From JAGQYH01 sp041393015 (lineage in GTDB: Bacteria > Bacteroidota > Bacteroidia > Chitinophagales > JADIYW01): DNA of 64,000 nucleotides. Below the pieces are notes generated by a model. The model was not told the origin of the DNA. It was given only the letters and a program-made list of their open reading frames with translations, and searched no databases. The DNA is taken from positions 248,001-312,000 of the forward strand of contig JAWKKV010000002.1 in NCBI GenBank assembly GCA_041393015.1, in the 5' to 3' direction. Shown in pieces: positions 10,049 to 18,516 of this stretch. The stretch's first letter is position 1. The number at the start of each line of letters is the position of its first letter. Both the position numbers and the translations under genes were made by a program.

Positions 10049-11143
10049 ATGAAAACCCCAAAAACCCAAATTATTAACGAAAATTCAGAGAAATTTCTGG
10101 AATCGTATTTAAACAACTATTCTCCAACCGGATATGAGGTTGAAGGACAAAAGAAGTGGCTTGAATACATTAAACCAAACATTGACGATTACATTGTTGA
10201 TGCTTATGGAAGTGTAGCTGCTATTGTTAATCCCAATGCAGATTTCAAAGTTGTAATTGAAGCGCATGCCGATGAAATATCATGGTTTGTGAGTTACATT
10301 GCAAAGGATGGCCATATTTCTGTAATCAGAAATGGTGGTTCAGATCATATGATTGCACCATCAATGAGAGTGGCTATTCACGGTAGAAATGGATTGGTAG
10401 ATGGTATCTTCGGATGGCCGGCTATTCATTTAAGAAAGCCAGGTAATGAAGAGAAACCTGCTCTTAACAACATTACTATTGATGTTGGATGTAGCACTAA
10501 AGAAGAAGTTTTAGAACTTGGCATTCACGTTGGCTGCGTAGTTACCTTCAAGGACAAAATGATGGTCTTGAACGACAAATACTATGTTGGTCGTGCTTTA
10601 GATAACCGAATTGGTGGTTTTGCCATTGCAGAAGTGGTTAGATTATTAAAGGAGAATGAAGTGGAGTTGCCATTTAGCTTGTATGTGGTCAATGCTGTTC
10701 AAGAAGAAGTTGGATTAAGAGGTGCGCAAATGATTGTGCAAACGATTAAACCCGATTTAGCTATTGTAACAGATGTTTGTCATGATACGAATACACCTGG
10801 TATTAAGGTGAAAGAAAATGGCGACTTTAAATGTGGCGATGGTCCTGTGATTACTTACGGTCCGGCAATACATCATATTTTAAGAGATATTATCATACAA
10901 GTGGCAGAAGTGGAAGATATTCCTCATCAATTAGATGCTGTTTCAAGAGTTACCGGAACAGATGCTGATGCATTTGCATATGCGAATGGAGGTATTCCAA
11001 CAGCTTTGATTTCTATTCCATTAAGATATATGCATACCACAGTAGAAACTTGTAGTAAAAGCGATCTAGAGAATTTAATTACTTTGATTTATGAGACATT
11101 AAGGTCAATAGATCCTAATAAATCATTTAAGTATTTTAGCTAA
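10049..11143 (+). CDS. M42 family metallopeptidase (glutamyl/deblocking aminopeptidase-like)
   Basis: Cytoplasmic co-catalytic metallo-aminopeptidase of the M42 family, about 364 residues from the start chosen here. Metal and active-site motifs in order: VIEAHADEISWFV (His ligand and Asp), GRALDNRIGGFA (bridging Asp), NAVQEEVGLRGAQ (Glu-Glu pair), VTDVCHD and a C-terminal MHTTVE histidine. An in-frame ATG at 10019 would add ten polar residues outside the family domain; I prefer 10049, which follows an A-rich leader, but cannot exclude 10019. It starts 41 nt after the carboxylase stop and is probably co-transcribed with it. Confidence 0.88.
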   Translation: MKTPKTQIINENSEKFLESYLNNYSPTGYEVEGQKKWLEYIKPNIDDYIVDAYGSVAAIVNPNADFKVVIEAHADEISWFVSYIAKDGHISVIRNGGSDHMIAPSMRVAIHGRNGLVDGIFGWPAIHLRKPGNEEKPALNNITIDVGCSTKEEVLELGIHVGCVVTFKDKMMVLNDKYYVGRALDNRIGGFAIAEVVRLLKENEVELPFSLYVVNAVQEEVGLRGAQMIVQTIKPDLAIVTDVCHDTNTPGIKVKENGDFKCGDGPVITYGPAIHHILRDIIIQVAEVEDIPHQLDAVSRVTGTDADAFAYANGGIPTALISIPLRYMHTTVETCSKSDLENLITLIYETLRSIDPNKSFKYFS

Positions 11144-11226
11144 GCTCATACTATTTTTAGTTAATTTCTATTGATTAAAGCCATTTTAATTACCAATAAT
11201 GTTTTCTTTGTAGAAAGCAATTAACT

Positions 11227-12099
11227 GTGATTGGAAAGTCTTTTGAAAAAGTCATCAAGTGGTTGATATTTACAAATATATATATTGCCATTGCAGCGGT
11301 CTGTTTTCAAGGAATTTTCTACTATATTAATTTGGGAGTAGATTGGTATTGGCCATTGAGTATAAATACTTTCTTTTCAACTTGGTTAGTCTATCAATTT
11401 AGTAGGTACAGTTTTCATAAAAACTATGATGTAGGACCAGATGCTCAAAAGGATGAGATTTATCAATTTGTAGATAAGCATCAATCGTTTACTAAAATTT
11501 CAATTGTTTTAGCTTTAATTGGTACCATCATATCCTGTTTCTATTTGAGGATAGAAACACTCTTATTTATTGGAGGATTAGGCTTAGTTTCACTTTTATA
11601 TCCATTGAAATTTGGGTCTTATAGTTTAAGATCTGTTCCTTTTATAAAAATTTTTATAATTGCTTTTGTATGGTCAAGTACGGCAGTTTGGGTGCCTTTT
11701 ATCGAGATTAGATACGATGCCTATTGGTATGAATATCTTCTCCATTTCTCATTTTTCTTCTTGTTTATACTTTTCATCACTTTGCCTTTTGATATAAATG
11801 ATATTGATGTAGATCACAAAACAGGTGTAAAGACAATTCCTGCACTGCTAGGAATTGATAAAACCAATAAGTTGATTCGATTGTTAGGTGTTATACTTAC
11901 CATTTTATCTGTTTTGATTTTTCAGGATACATTGTTTTTAATCTTCATAATTTTATTGATTATGGTATTAGGGATGTATGCTATAAAATATGCACAGCAG
12001 ATTGAGAAATGGAAGGTGATGGCCATTTATGATGGTGCGATGATCTTGTTATATTTGGTGATTATGGGATATGTTGAACTAACGCTATTTATATTATGA
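11227..12099 (+). CDS. UbiA-like polytopic membrane protein (prenyltransferase family, activity uncertain)
   Basis: 290 residues with about eight to nine hydrophobic segments. The second aspartate-rich motif of UbiA prenyltransferases is clear: NDIDVDHKTG (191-200) followed by VKTIPALLG, typical of the family. The first motif (NDxxDxxxD), which binds the Mg-prenyl diphosphate, is not recognisable; the corresponding stretch reads TFFSTWLVYQFSRYSFHKN. The start codon is GTG at 11227. It overlaps the following aminotransferase gene by 4 nt (ATGA), so the two are co-translated. It may be a divergent prenyltransferase or a UbiA-fold protein with another role. Confidence 0.75.
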   Translation: MIGKSFEKVIKWLIFTNIYIAIAAVCFQGIFYYINLGVDWYWPLSINTFFSTWLVYQFSRYSFHKNYDVGPDAQKDEIYQFVDKHQSFTKISIVLALIGTIISCFYLRIETLLFIGGLGLVSLLYPLKFGSYSLRSVPFIKIFIIAFVWSSTAVWVPFIEIRYDAYWYEYLLHFSFFFLFILFITLPFDINDIDVDHKTGVKTIPALLGIDKTNKLIRLLGVILTILSVLIFQDTLFLIFIILLIMVLGMYAIKYAQQIEKWKVMAIYDGAMILLYLVIMGYVELTLFIL

Positions 12100-12911
12100 C
12101 AAAGGTTTTATTCAATGGTAAAGTTGTTAAGGAAGAATCATTAAAATTGGACTATAATTCCGATTGGGCGAAGTTTGCTCCTGGTTTTTTTGAGACTATG
12201 AAGGTTTATAAAGGACAGATTTTGTTTTGGGGTACTCATTATAAACGAATGAAATTGGGCGCCAATTTTTGGAAGGTTAAATTGCCTCGTAAAGATAAAT
12301 TGGAGCGACAACTTCAAAAACTATTGTCGAAGAATGACTTAACCCATGCTCGATTAAGAATACAATTTAATGCCTCACTGGATAATTCTACTATTGAATA
12401 TTTTGCTTCTGCCATTCCTTTACAAGAAAGTGAGGAGTATAACTGGATTGAAAATGGTTGGCAGTTAGGTTTGTATAAAGAGCATTATAAATCAAAAGAT
12501 GCCAATGGTTTTAAATCTAACAATCGAAACATATATTTATTGGCAAGGAAATGGGCTATTGGGAATAGTTTTGATGATGCTTTAGTAATGAACACTGAGA
12601 AGAGAATTACGGACTCCACGAGTTGTAGTTTATTTTGGGTGAAAAAAGGAAAGATTTTTTCTCCACCAACAAAGGAAGGCGGAGTAGATGGGACTTTTGG
12701 TAAGTTCTTGAGATCAAAACAAAAGGATTGGAACATCAAAGTAACAGATAAGATTTGTACAGTAAGAACTTTAATAGATGCTGATGAAATCTTCTTAACT
12801 AATGTAATTAGAGGATTTAGATGGGTAAAGTCGTTTCGAGGTAAGGAATACAATCACACCGTTAGTCAGCAATTGTATAAGCATTTAAAGGAGTGGGAGA
12901 GAACTTTATAA
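12096..12911 (+). CDS. Class IV PLP-dependent aminotransferase / aminodeoxychorismate lyase-like protein
   Basis: 271 residues, fold type IV. The N-terminal part GFFETMKVYKGQILFWGTH is typical of the family, as is the basic stretch HYKRMKLG. Lys140 in GFKSNNRNIYLLARK is the candidate PLP lysine, and RITDSTSCSLFWVKKGKIFSPP corresponds to the cofactor phosphate and substrate loop. The residue that is usually Glu in that loop is Asp here. Members include PabC (4-aminobenzoate synthesis), branched-chain and D-amino-acid aminotransferases; sequence alone does not decide between them. Coupling to the UbiA-like gene by an ATGA overlap suggests a shared pathway, but pabA and pabB are not nearby. Confidence 0.8.
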   Translation: MTKVLFNGKVVKEESLKLDYNSDWAKFAPGFFETMKVYKGQILFWGTHYKRMKLGANFWKVKLPRKDKLERQLQKLLSKNDLTHARLRIQFNASLDNSTIEYFASAIPLQESEEYNWIENGWQLGLYKEHYKSKDANGFKSNNRNIYLLARKWAIGNSFDDALVMNTEKRITDSTSCSLFWVKKGKIFSPPTKEGGVDGTFGKFLRSKQKDWNIKVTDKICTVRTLIDADEIFLTNVIRGFRWVKSFRGKEYNHTVSQQLYKHLKEWERTL

Positions 12912-12935
12912 TTGGCAGTAGGTAGTTTACAATTA

Positions 12936-12975
12936 CCAAAAAAAAGGAGCGATATTGCTATCACTCCTTAAAAAT
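12936..12975. terminator. Bidirectional terminator between convergent genes
   Basis: GGAGCGATA at 12946-12954 and TATCACTCC at 12959-12967 pair (one C-A mismatch), flanked by an A-run on the left and a T-rich stretch on the right. It sits between the convergent aminotransferase and M43 protease genes and could serve both. Confidence 0.75.
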
Positions 12976-12993
12976 CTTTTTTAAAAATATATT

Positions 12994-14901
12994 CTATTCT
13001 AAAATGATCTTCTCAAAAGAAAGATTGTCATCTGTTTCAAATGCTATGATATAAACACCTTTAGCAAGTGATGTAATATCCAAATTCGTAATTCGCTCAT
13101 TGGAGTTGATAAAAGTGCTAACTAAAGCCGTTCCAATCGTGTTGTAGATAGAAACTTTTATATCGTTATTCGTTAATACATTTTGTTCAATTGTAAACAA
13201 GCCGTTTGTTGGGTTTGGATAAACATCAATAAAGTTGTTTTTACTTGACACCAAATCAATTCCCGTTGCCACATCAGTAACAGTAACATTGATGTAAGTA
13301 GTGTCTAAAATGTCACCATAATTACTCACTACAAATATTCGCTTAAAGTTATCAGAAGGTCGGTAATCTAAACCTAAAAATTCAATACAATTGTCGGTAA
13401 TGGCACCAGCAAAAATAGTTGAATTATAAGTGCTGCTTTCGCCAATAAATTGCAGAGTAAATTCGCCTTCCAAACAATCATCACCATCTAAACAGATTGT
13501 GGTAACGGATTCTTCAGCTACTGTAACATCTAAAGATTCATTGGTTGGACATAATTGCTTGATCGTCACTACAAAAATGGTGGTGTCGTATTCATTGAAG
13601 TTTTCATCATAAACAACTACACCAAAGGAATCAACATCATCGCCATCAATATAATCTGAAGCAGAATATACAATACAGCTTTCTCCATTTGCCAATAAAG
13701 CATTTCCATTGCTAGATTGGTAAGTTGAATCACTATTCAAAAAGTTACTCGACATTGCGTCTAACCCAAAACATTCTCCTAAGTCAAAGCAAATTTCAAT
13801 ATTTTCATTTTCTAATACTTCAGTGTAAATAACCTCTGTACTAGCTGGTGTTGGCTCATAAATTAACTGAGGTCTAAAGTTGAGCAATGAGCTACGCATC
13901 ACCGCTACTTGCTCAACAGTATACATACTTTGACAATCATCAGAACTATAATCCATATAATTCTCAAACATATCAGGATAATCAATTGGTTCATCTAGAC
14001 ATGAGTTAACGATAGTATCAGAGCAGGATCCATTACTGGCATAAGCAGTAGCTGCATTTGGTGTGTCATTAATACCATCATCAGCAGTACAACCTAATGC
14101 TGGATCTAAAGTTCCAAGGTCACCCCAAACATGTCTTAAGCCAAACCAATGGCCAACTTCATGTACACAAGCTCTTCCTTTTGCATATCTGGCAAAAGCC
14201 GGCAATACATCAGTTATATAAGGATTGTTTTGTCCGAAAAATCTATAATCAATAGCCACTCCATTATGAACGGCAGGTGTCATTTGCGGAAAGTAAGCAT
14301 ATCCGCCTAAAAAGCCATCCTCCGGGCTACGACCTTTGTTTAAATCTAATACCCAAATATTTAAGTATTTATTGGTATTCCAAGCCGAACTTCCTCCAAA
14401 AAGATCTTCTTTTACTAAGAAATCTAGAATGATAGGAGTAAAGTTAGAAGGAGCATTATAGGTTTTTCTGATGATAGCATCTGCACAATTACCATTTGGT
14501 CGTTTTTTAGCTAAAACGAATTCTATTCTTGCATTGGCAGCAATATCTTTAAAAATTGGACGAGTATCAACTGTATCCGCATTTCTCATATTGAAATCTC
14601 TATTCAAAGCATCTAATTGAGATTGAATTAACTCATCAGATACATTTTGATATGGATCACCATTTTTATACAAAATATGAAAGACAACTTGAACGGTATA
14701 GACTGTATCATTTTGCCTAATCAAATTATTCTCACTGATGGCTTGTTCGATAAATTGATTGTGCTCTAAATCAAAGTTAGGATTGTCTTGTCTGGCTTTT
14801 TGCATTACTTGATCGTGTCCGCAATATCTTTGAATGGATTGACCGAAAGAAGAAAAGCTCACTGCAAAAAGTAAGGCTAGAAGTGTAAATCTGTAGTTCA
14901 T
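12994..14901 (-). CDS. Secreted M43 (pappalysin-type) zinc metalloprotease with T9SS sorting domain
   Basis: 635 residues. Signal peptide at 1-20 (LLALLFAVSFSSFGQ). The protease domain has the extended zinc motif HEVGHWFGLRH (His247, Glu248, His251, His257) and a Met-turn in ENYMDYSSDDCQSMYT, as in M43 enzymes; GCTADDGINDTPNA is also family-typical. Several small Cys-containing beta domains follow (about 350-550). The last about 80 residues are a type A T9SS C-terminal domain: VYPNPTNGLFTIEQN through LAKGVYIIAFE. The protein is expected to be secreted by the type IX system and released or surface-anchored. It lies upstream of a T9SS plug gene on the same strand but in a separate unit. Confidence 0.92.
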   Translation of the reverse strand: MNYRFTLLALLFAVSFSSFGQSIQRYCGHDQVMQKARQDNPNFDLEHNQFIEQAISENNLIRQNDTVYTVQVVFHILYKNGDPYQNVSDELIQSQLDALNRDFNMRNADTVDTRPIFKDIAANARIEFVLAKKRPNGNCADAIIRKTYNAPSNFTPIILDFLVKEDLFGGSSAWNTNKYLNIWVLDLNKGRSPEDGFLGGYAYFPQMTPAVHNGVAIDYRFFGQNNPYITDVLPAFARYAKGRACVHEVGHWFGLRHVWGDLGTLDPALGCTADDGINDTPNAATAYASNGSCSDTIVNSCLDEPIDYPDMFENYMDYSSDDCQSMYTVEQVAVMRSSLLNFRPQLIYEPTPASTEVIYTEVLENENIEICFDLGECFGLDAMSSNFLNSDSTYQSSNGNALLANGESCIVYSASDYIDGDDVDSFGVVVYDENFNEYDTTIFVVTIKQLCPTNESLDVTVAEESVTTICLDGDDCLEGEFTLQFIGESSTYNSTIFAGAITDNCIEFLGLDYRPSDNFKRIFVVSNYGDILDTTYINVTVTDVATGIDLVSSKNNFIDVYPNPTNGLFTIEQNVLTNNDIKVSIYNTIGTALVSTFINSNERITNLDITSLAKGVYIIAFETDDNLSFEKIILE

Positions 14902-15006
14902 GTGATTAGTAGTATTTGAACTACCGAAAATAGGAATTAATGTAGATACTACAATAGTCTTCGCATTAAAGAATTTTAAAATGGGATAAATAAGTATAAG
15001 ATAAGT

Positions 15007-15549
15007 TTAATTGAGTTGTGGATCTTCCGGGAATGTGCTAACAAATTTATAGTCGCCACCCATATATTCGAGAATGCTTTTCCAAAGTCGCTCATCTTTT
15101 AGTAGAACATCATTAAACTCTTTAGAAACAATCCATGATTTTGATTCCATTTCAGAATCAATTTGTCCGGCACCCCAACCAGAATAGCCTATAAAAAACC
15201 TAAATCTATTAGGATCAACACTTTCTGTTTCAAACAACATTTTAACTTGTTCAAAATTGCCACTCCAATAAACATCTTCTCTTACCGGAATACTACCTTC
15301 AATTAATTCGCCATAAGTATGGATAAAATGCAAAGTGTCTAATCCAACAGGGCCGCCGGCATAAAGATCAATATTCTTCATTGGGAAATCGGGTAGCACA
15401 TCATTTACTTTTAAATCTACTTTTTTATTCAATACCAACCCAAATGAACCTTTATCATTGTGTTCGCATAAAAGTATGACAGCCCTTTTAAAATTTTCAT
15501 CTTTCATAAAAGGTTCTGCTAATAAAATATCTCCAGTGGTTACTTCCAT
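15007..15549 (-). CDS. YqgE/AlgH family protein
   Basis: 180 residues, the standard length of the family. The N-terminus GDILLAEPFMKDENFKRAVIL and HNDKGSFGLVLNKK are the hallmark blocks, with YAGGPVG in the middle and GYSGWGAGQIDSEM towards the C-terminus. Its molecular function is unknown; the structure is a single cytoplasmic domain. The start codon overlaps the stop of the T9SS plug gene (TAATG), so translation is coupled. Confidence 0.92.
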   Translation of the reverse strand: MEVTTGDILLAEPFMKDENFKRAVILLCEHNDKGSFGLVLNKKVDLKVNDVLPDFPMKNIDLYAGGPVGLDTLHFIHTYGELIEGSIPVREDVYWSGNFEQVKMLFETESVDPNRFRFFIGYSGWGAGQIDSEMESKSWIVSKEFNDVLLKDERLWKSILEYMGGDYKFVSTFPEDPQLN

Positions 15550-16829
15550 TAATATCTGTTTAATCTTGAATTTATAAAACTAAAACCAATTAATTCGTCA
15601 TATCGTTGACCAAATGACCGATAGTAAACATAAATAGCATAGTCGTTCTCCGTATCATAATAGTTTCCTTCCGTTAAAGTGTAATCTTTTACTTTTGGAT
15701 TGTCATTCGGAACAAAGACATATTGGTAATTATAGAAGCCTTGTTTAAGTAATATTTTAGCTTCATAGGCATTGTGAAAATCATTAAACTTTAACTTGTT
15801 TTTATCTGAAATCTCATAGTTGTTAAATTCGCCAACCACATAAAAGTAACCGTTGCTAATTTTATTATCAAAAGGCAATGAAAAATTGACTTGCACGTAG
15901 TCGGCTTCTAAATCTTCATTTCTACCTTCTTGTACATCAATTAAAAATTTCCCATTAAGGTCGCCGTCACCTTCATATCTATATTCTTCTAACTGTCGCA
16001 TTCCATCGGGCATTAAATAAACAATGTTAATAGAATCTCTAACGTCAATAGCTCTTACTCGTTCTGTTCTATACCGCAAACTCCTAATGTCAAACTCTCT
16101 ATATTCTTTAGCAGGAGGGAAGGCGATTTTTAAATTGTAATTGAATGATAAGCTGTTCTCTCTTATATGTAAAGGTTTAATGTCGCTTATTGCATTATCC
16201 CATCTGTCGTTTTGTCTTACTACTACCGTAATTTCTTGGAAGGGATTAACGATATTAAACCCCTCGTGATCAAGGGAAAATAGAATTTCTTGTAACTGAT
16301 CTCTTAATGATGGATTTCTAGTGATGGCCACCGCTGGATTTTGAATTTGAACTTTTGAATCCGCTACCATAAATCTTTTTACTAAGCTTGGCTCGCTTTC
16401 AGAATCTCTAAAAACTACAACCACATAATTACCTGATTGAGTAATCCTGAAATCTTCATTGGGAATAGTCATTTGATAGTGAACATAATCAACTGTAGTA
16501 TTAAAGGAAAAGTCGTAGTTATTGATGTATCCATCCGAAAAGCCATCTATAAAATCAAATACACTATTATTGGTTGGTTCCCATTTATAATTGCATTGAA
16601 CAATAACATATCGAAAGTCTGAGACATCTTCGCCTAATTCATCAAACTCAAGTAATAGCACATCTTGGGTATTCATTTGAATAATAGGAGTGGCGAAAGG
16701 ATAACCAATCGGATGTAAAGTAGCCGTATGAATATTGTCTTCATGGACTTTGTCCTCATATATATCTAAAGCATTGGCAATGCTAGAAAAGCATAAAAAA
16801 AGAAGAGCAAGTGTAATATTTAGTTTCAT
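15549..16829 (-). CDS. Type IX secretion system plug protein (DUF5103)
   Basis: 426 residues. Signal peptide at about 1-20 (ITLALLFLCFSSIANA). The N-terminal half (about 25-155) matches the DUF5103 / T9SS plug domain, with YVIVQCNYKWEPTNNSVFDF and the NGYINNYDFS-like region; the C-terminal half is the second Ig-like plug domain with FYVVGEFNNYEIS and QGFYNYQYVFVP. In characterised Bacteroidota the plug closes the periplasmic side of the large SprA translocon. This agrees with three T9SS cargo proteins in the same window. It is co-translated with yqgE. Confidence 0.85.
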   Translation of the reverse strand: MKLNITLALLFLCFSSIANALDIYEDKVHEDNIHTATLHPIGYPFATPIIQMNTQDVLLLEFDELGEDVSDFRYVIVQCNYKWEPTNNSVFDFIDGFSDGYINNYDFSFNTTVDYVHYQMTIPNEDFRITQSGNYVVVVFRDSESEPSLVKRFMVADSKVQIQNPAVAITRNPSLRDQLQEILFSLDHEGFNIVNPFQEITVVVRQNDRWDNAISDIKPLHIRENSLSFNYNLKIAFPPAKEYREFDIRSLRYRTERVRAIDVRDSINIVYLMPDGMRQLEEYRYEGDGDLNGKFLIDVQEGRNEDLEADYVQVNFSLPFDNKISNGYFYVVGEFNNYEISDKNKLKFNDFHNAYEAKILLKQGFYNYQYVFVPNDNPKVKDYTLTEGNYYDTENDYAIYVYYRSFGQRYDELIGFSFINSRLNRY

Positions 16830-16933
16830 TAAAGTTTATCTATCAAAATCAACGCCAAAAGATAAGCATTATGATATTTTAAGAGGCAATATGAAGACAT
16901 TATTATCAACGAATAAAAATTTGTATAGTTTTT

Positions 16934-16961
16934 TTGTTTGTAAATAAATATAGTATCTTTG
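16934..16961 (+). promoter_or_regulatory. Bacteroidota-type promoter of tRNA-fMet
   Basis: TATCTTTG at 16954-16961 fits the TAnnTTTG -7 box; TTTG ending at 16936 is a -33 candidate with a 17-nt spacer. The tRNA begins 11 nt downstream of the -7 box. Confidence 0.6.
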
Positions 16962-16972
16962 TCGCCCAATAT

Positions 16973-17035
<63 letters not shown>

Positions 17036-17045
<10 letters not shown>

Positions 17046-17185
17046 CTAGAAAAAAGGTTTGCAGTTTTGCAAACCTTTTTTATTTAGTTCAAATTCTCCA
17101 ATCGTTAATCTGCATTCGTTATTTTAATTAATTCAATTATTCTAGTAAAATATTAAGATTTTATTTGGATGATAAGTTAATCTAC
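17036..17185 (+). repeat. Direct repeat, copy A: tRNA-fMet 3' end plus downstream flank
   Basis: About 150 nt running from GTTCCCGCTACTAG at the tRNA 3' end, through the terminator, to GATAAGTTAATCTAC. The same sequence recurs at 17362-17512 with only a few differences. This indicates a recent tandem duplication of the tRNA locus. Confidence 0.92.
17051..17082 (+). terminator. Terminator of tRNA-fMet
   Basis: AGGTTTGCA and TGCAAACCT form a stem with a 4-nt loop, flanked by A-run and T-run, 5 nt after the tRNA. An exact copy of the hairpin is found at 17378-17407 in the duplicated segment. Confidence 0.9.
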
Positions 17186-17289
17186 TATAGTTAGAGCTAG
17201 CGAAGGAAGTTTATAGTTCCGATTAATAAAGAAAGGGATTTTGTTTTTACTGAACTTTTTTATGCTTTACATCATAATAAAATAGATTA

Positions 17290-17371
17290 TCGGGCTCATA
17301 TCCGTCAATCGACGGACACTGGTTCGAGTCTAGCTTGCCTTCCGAAACGAAGTGTAGGCAGGTTCCCGCTA
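17290..17371 (+). pseudogene. Decayed 3' half of a tRNA-fMet copy, interrupted by two hairpins
   Basis: TCGGGCTCATA (anticodon arm), CACTGGTTCGAGTC (T arm) and GTTCCCGCTACTA (acceptor 3' strand) are intact copies of the functional tRNA. Between the first two, ten bases are replaced by the palindrome TCCGTCAATCGACGGA (17301-17316). Between the last two, two bases are replaced by 31 nt that can fold on GCTTGCCT and AGGCAGG ends. No 5' half is recognisable, so it cannot be a working tRNA. Confidence 0.85.
17301..17316. repeat. Short palindrome inserted in pseudo-tRNA
   Basis: TCCGTCAATCGACGGA is an inverted repeat with arms TCCGTC/GACGGA. A close relative, TCCGTCAGCTGACGGA, is at 42745-42760 inside an unrelated intergenic repeat, so this is a dispersed short palindrome rather than random decay. 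Confidence 0.7.
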
Positions 17372-17512
17372 CTAGAAAAAAGGTTTGCAGTTTTGCAAAC
17401 CTTTTTTATTTAGATCGAAATTCTCCAATCGTTAATCTGCATTCGTTATTTTAATTAATTCAATTATTCTAGTAAAATTTTAAGCTTTTATTTGGATGAT
17501 AAGTTAATCTAC
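17362..17512 (+). repeat. Direct repeat, copy B of the tRNA-fMet downstream flank
   Basis: Second copy of 17036-17185, including the terminator hairpin. The two copies differ at a few positions, e.g. near TTTAGTTCAAAT versus TTTAGATCGAAAT. Confidence 0.92.
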
Positions 17513-17730
17513 CAGAACATTTCGAAAGCGAACTGTTGGAAAAATACGTTTGAAAAAACTGATTTTTACTTTTCTACCTAGTTTTGTATTTATAAGTGAG
17601 TGAGCGACTTCTCATATAGAATGAAGACTTTACTCAAATTACTAACCTAATCGAAGTGCATTGAGGGTTTAGAAATATAAAAGGTCTACCAAATGGCAAA
17701 CCTTTTTATCTCTTTTTTCAAACTAGCTAT

Positions 17731-18516
17731 TTAAACTTCAGCCTTTTCTAAAGAAACTTTTGTTCCAATGTTCTTTCCTTCAATAATATTGATAATTGTG
17801 TGCTTCTTTTTACCATTAGCAATATAGGTTGGGATATTATTTGCGGCAGCTTGTTTTGCAAAATTTAGTTTAGAGCCCATTCCGCCTCTACCTTCTGCTT
17901 CTCCTTTATTACTGTCAGTTATGTACTTATCCAAATTTTCAAATGGATCTACGTTTTGAATTAGATTACTGTTTTCTGAATTTGGATGTCCTGAATATAA
18001 TCCATCGATATCCGTCAATATTATAAGTTTATCCGCATTCATCAACTGCGCTATTAAACTGGCTAATTCGTCATTGTCAGAAAACATAGACATGGTAACC
18101 GATACCGCATCATCTTCGTTGGCAATGGGAATGACGCCTTCTGAGAGTAGTCCTTCACAGCAATTAATCATATTTTGCCGATGAATGCCAGGACTGAAAT
18201 CCCTTTTTGTGGGTAATACTTGCGCACATTTCATTCCGAAATCTCTAAATATATTATAGTACAAACGCATCATTCTAGGTTGTCCAATAGCAGAATACAC
18301 TTGTCTTCTTTGGGTTTTATCTTTAATGTGAGATTTACCTAAGACTTCTTTCCCCGCAATGACTGATCCTGATGATACTAGTATTGTGGCAATACCACGT
18401 TCGTATAACTCAGCAATCTGTTTCACTAAATTTCTAAGCACAGGTCTAACTATTCTATTGTCTTTGTTGGTCATTACATTAGTGCCTACCTTAACAACAA
18501 TCAATTCCTTATACAT
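17731..18516 (-). CDS. proB: Glutamate 5-kinase
   Basis: First step of proline synthesis: ATP-dependent phosphorylation of L-glutamate to gamma-glutamyl phosphate. 261 residues of amino-acid-kinase fold: VVKVGTNVMTNK at the N-terminus, LVSSGSVIAGKEVLG (glycine-rich), IANEDDAVSV (glutamate binding), LTDIDGLYSGHP and GRGGMGSKLNFAKQAAA. It lacks the C-terminal PUA domain of the E. coli enzyme, so the short length is a domain difference rather than truncation. Its start overlaps proC by 8 nt. proA, the next enzyme, is not in the window. Confidence 0.93.
   Translation of the reverse strand: MYKELIVVKVGTNVMTNKDNRIVRPVLRNLVKQIAELYERGIATILVSSGSVIAGKEVLGKSHIKDKTQRRQVYSAIGQPRMMRLYYNIFRDFGMKCAQVLPTKRDFSPGIHRQNMINCCEGLLSEGVIPIANEDDAVSVTMSMFSDNDELASLIAQLMNADKLIILTDIDGLYSGHPNSENSNLIQNVDPFENLDKYITDSNKGEAEGRGGMGSKLNFAKQAAANNIPTYIANGKKKHTIINIIEGKNIGTKVSLEKAEV

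Larger units (their letters stand above)
17046..17730. other. Gene-free stretch after tRNA-fMet
   Basis: It holds the tRNA terminator, the duplicated flank and the pseudo-tRNA described separately. At about 17675-17710 there is a degenerate third copy of the AAAGGT...GCAAACCTTTTT hairpin, which could act as a terminator for either side. I see no plausible gene. Confidence 0.7.

Noticed and set aside
17731..18516. proB as a truncated gene because it lacks the PUA domain
   Set aside because: All kinase motifs are complete, and PUA-less glutamate kinases are common in bacteria.
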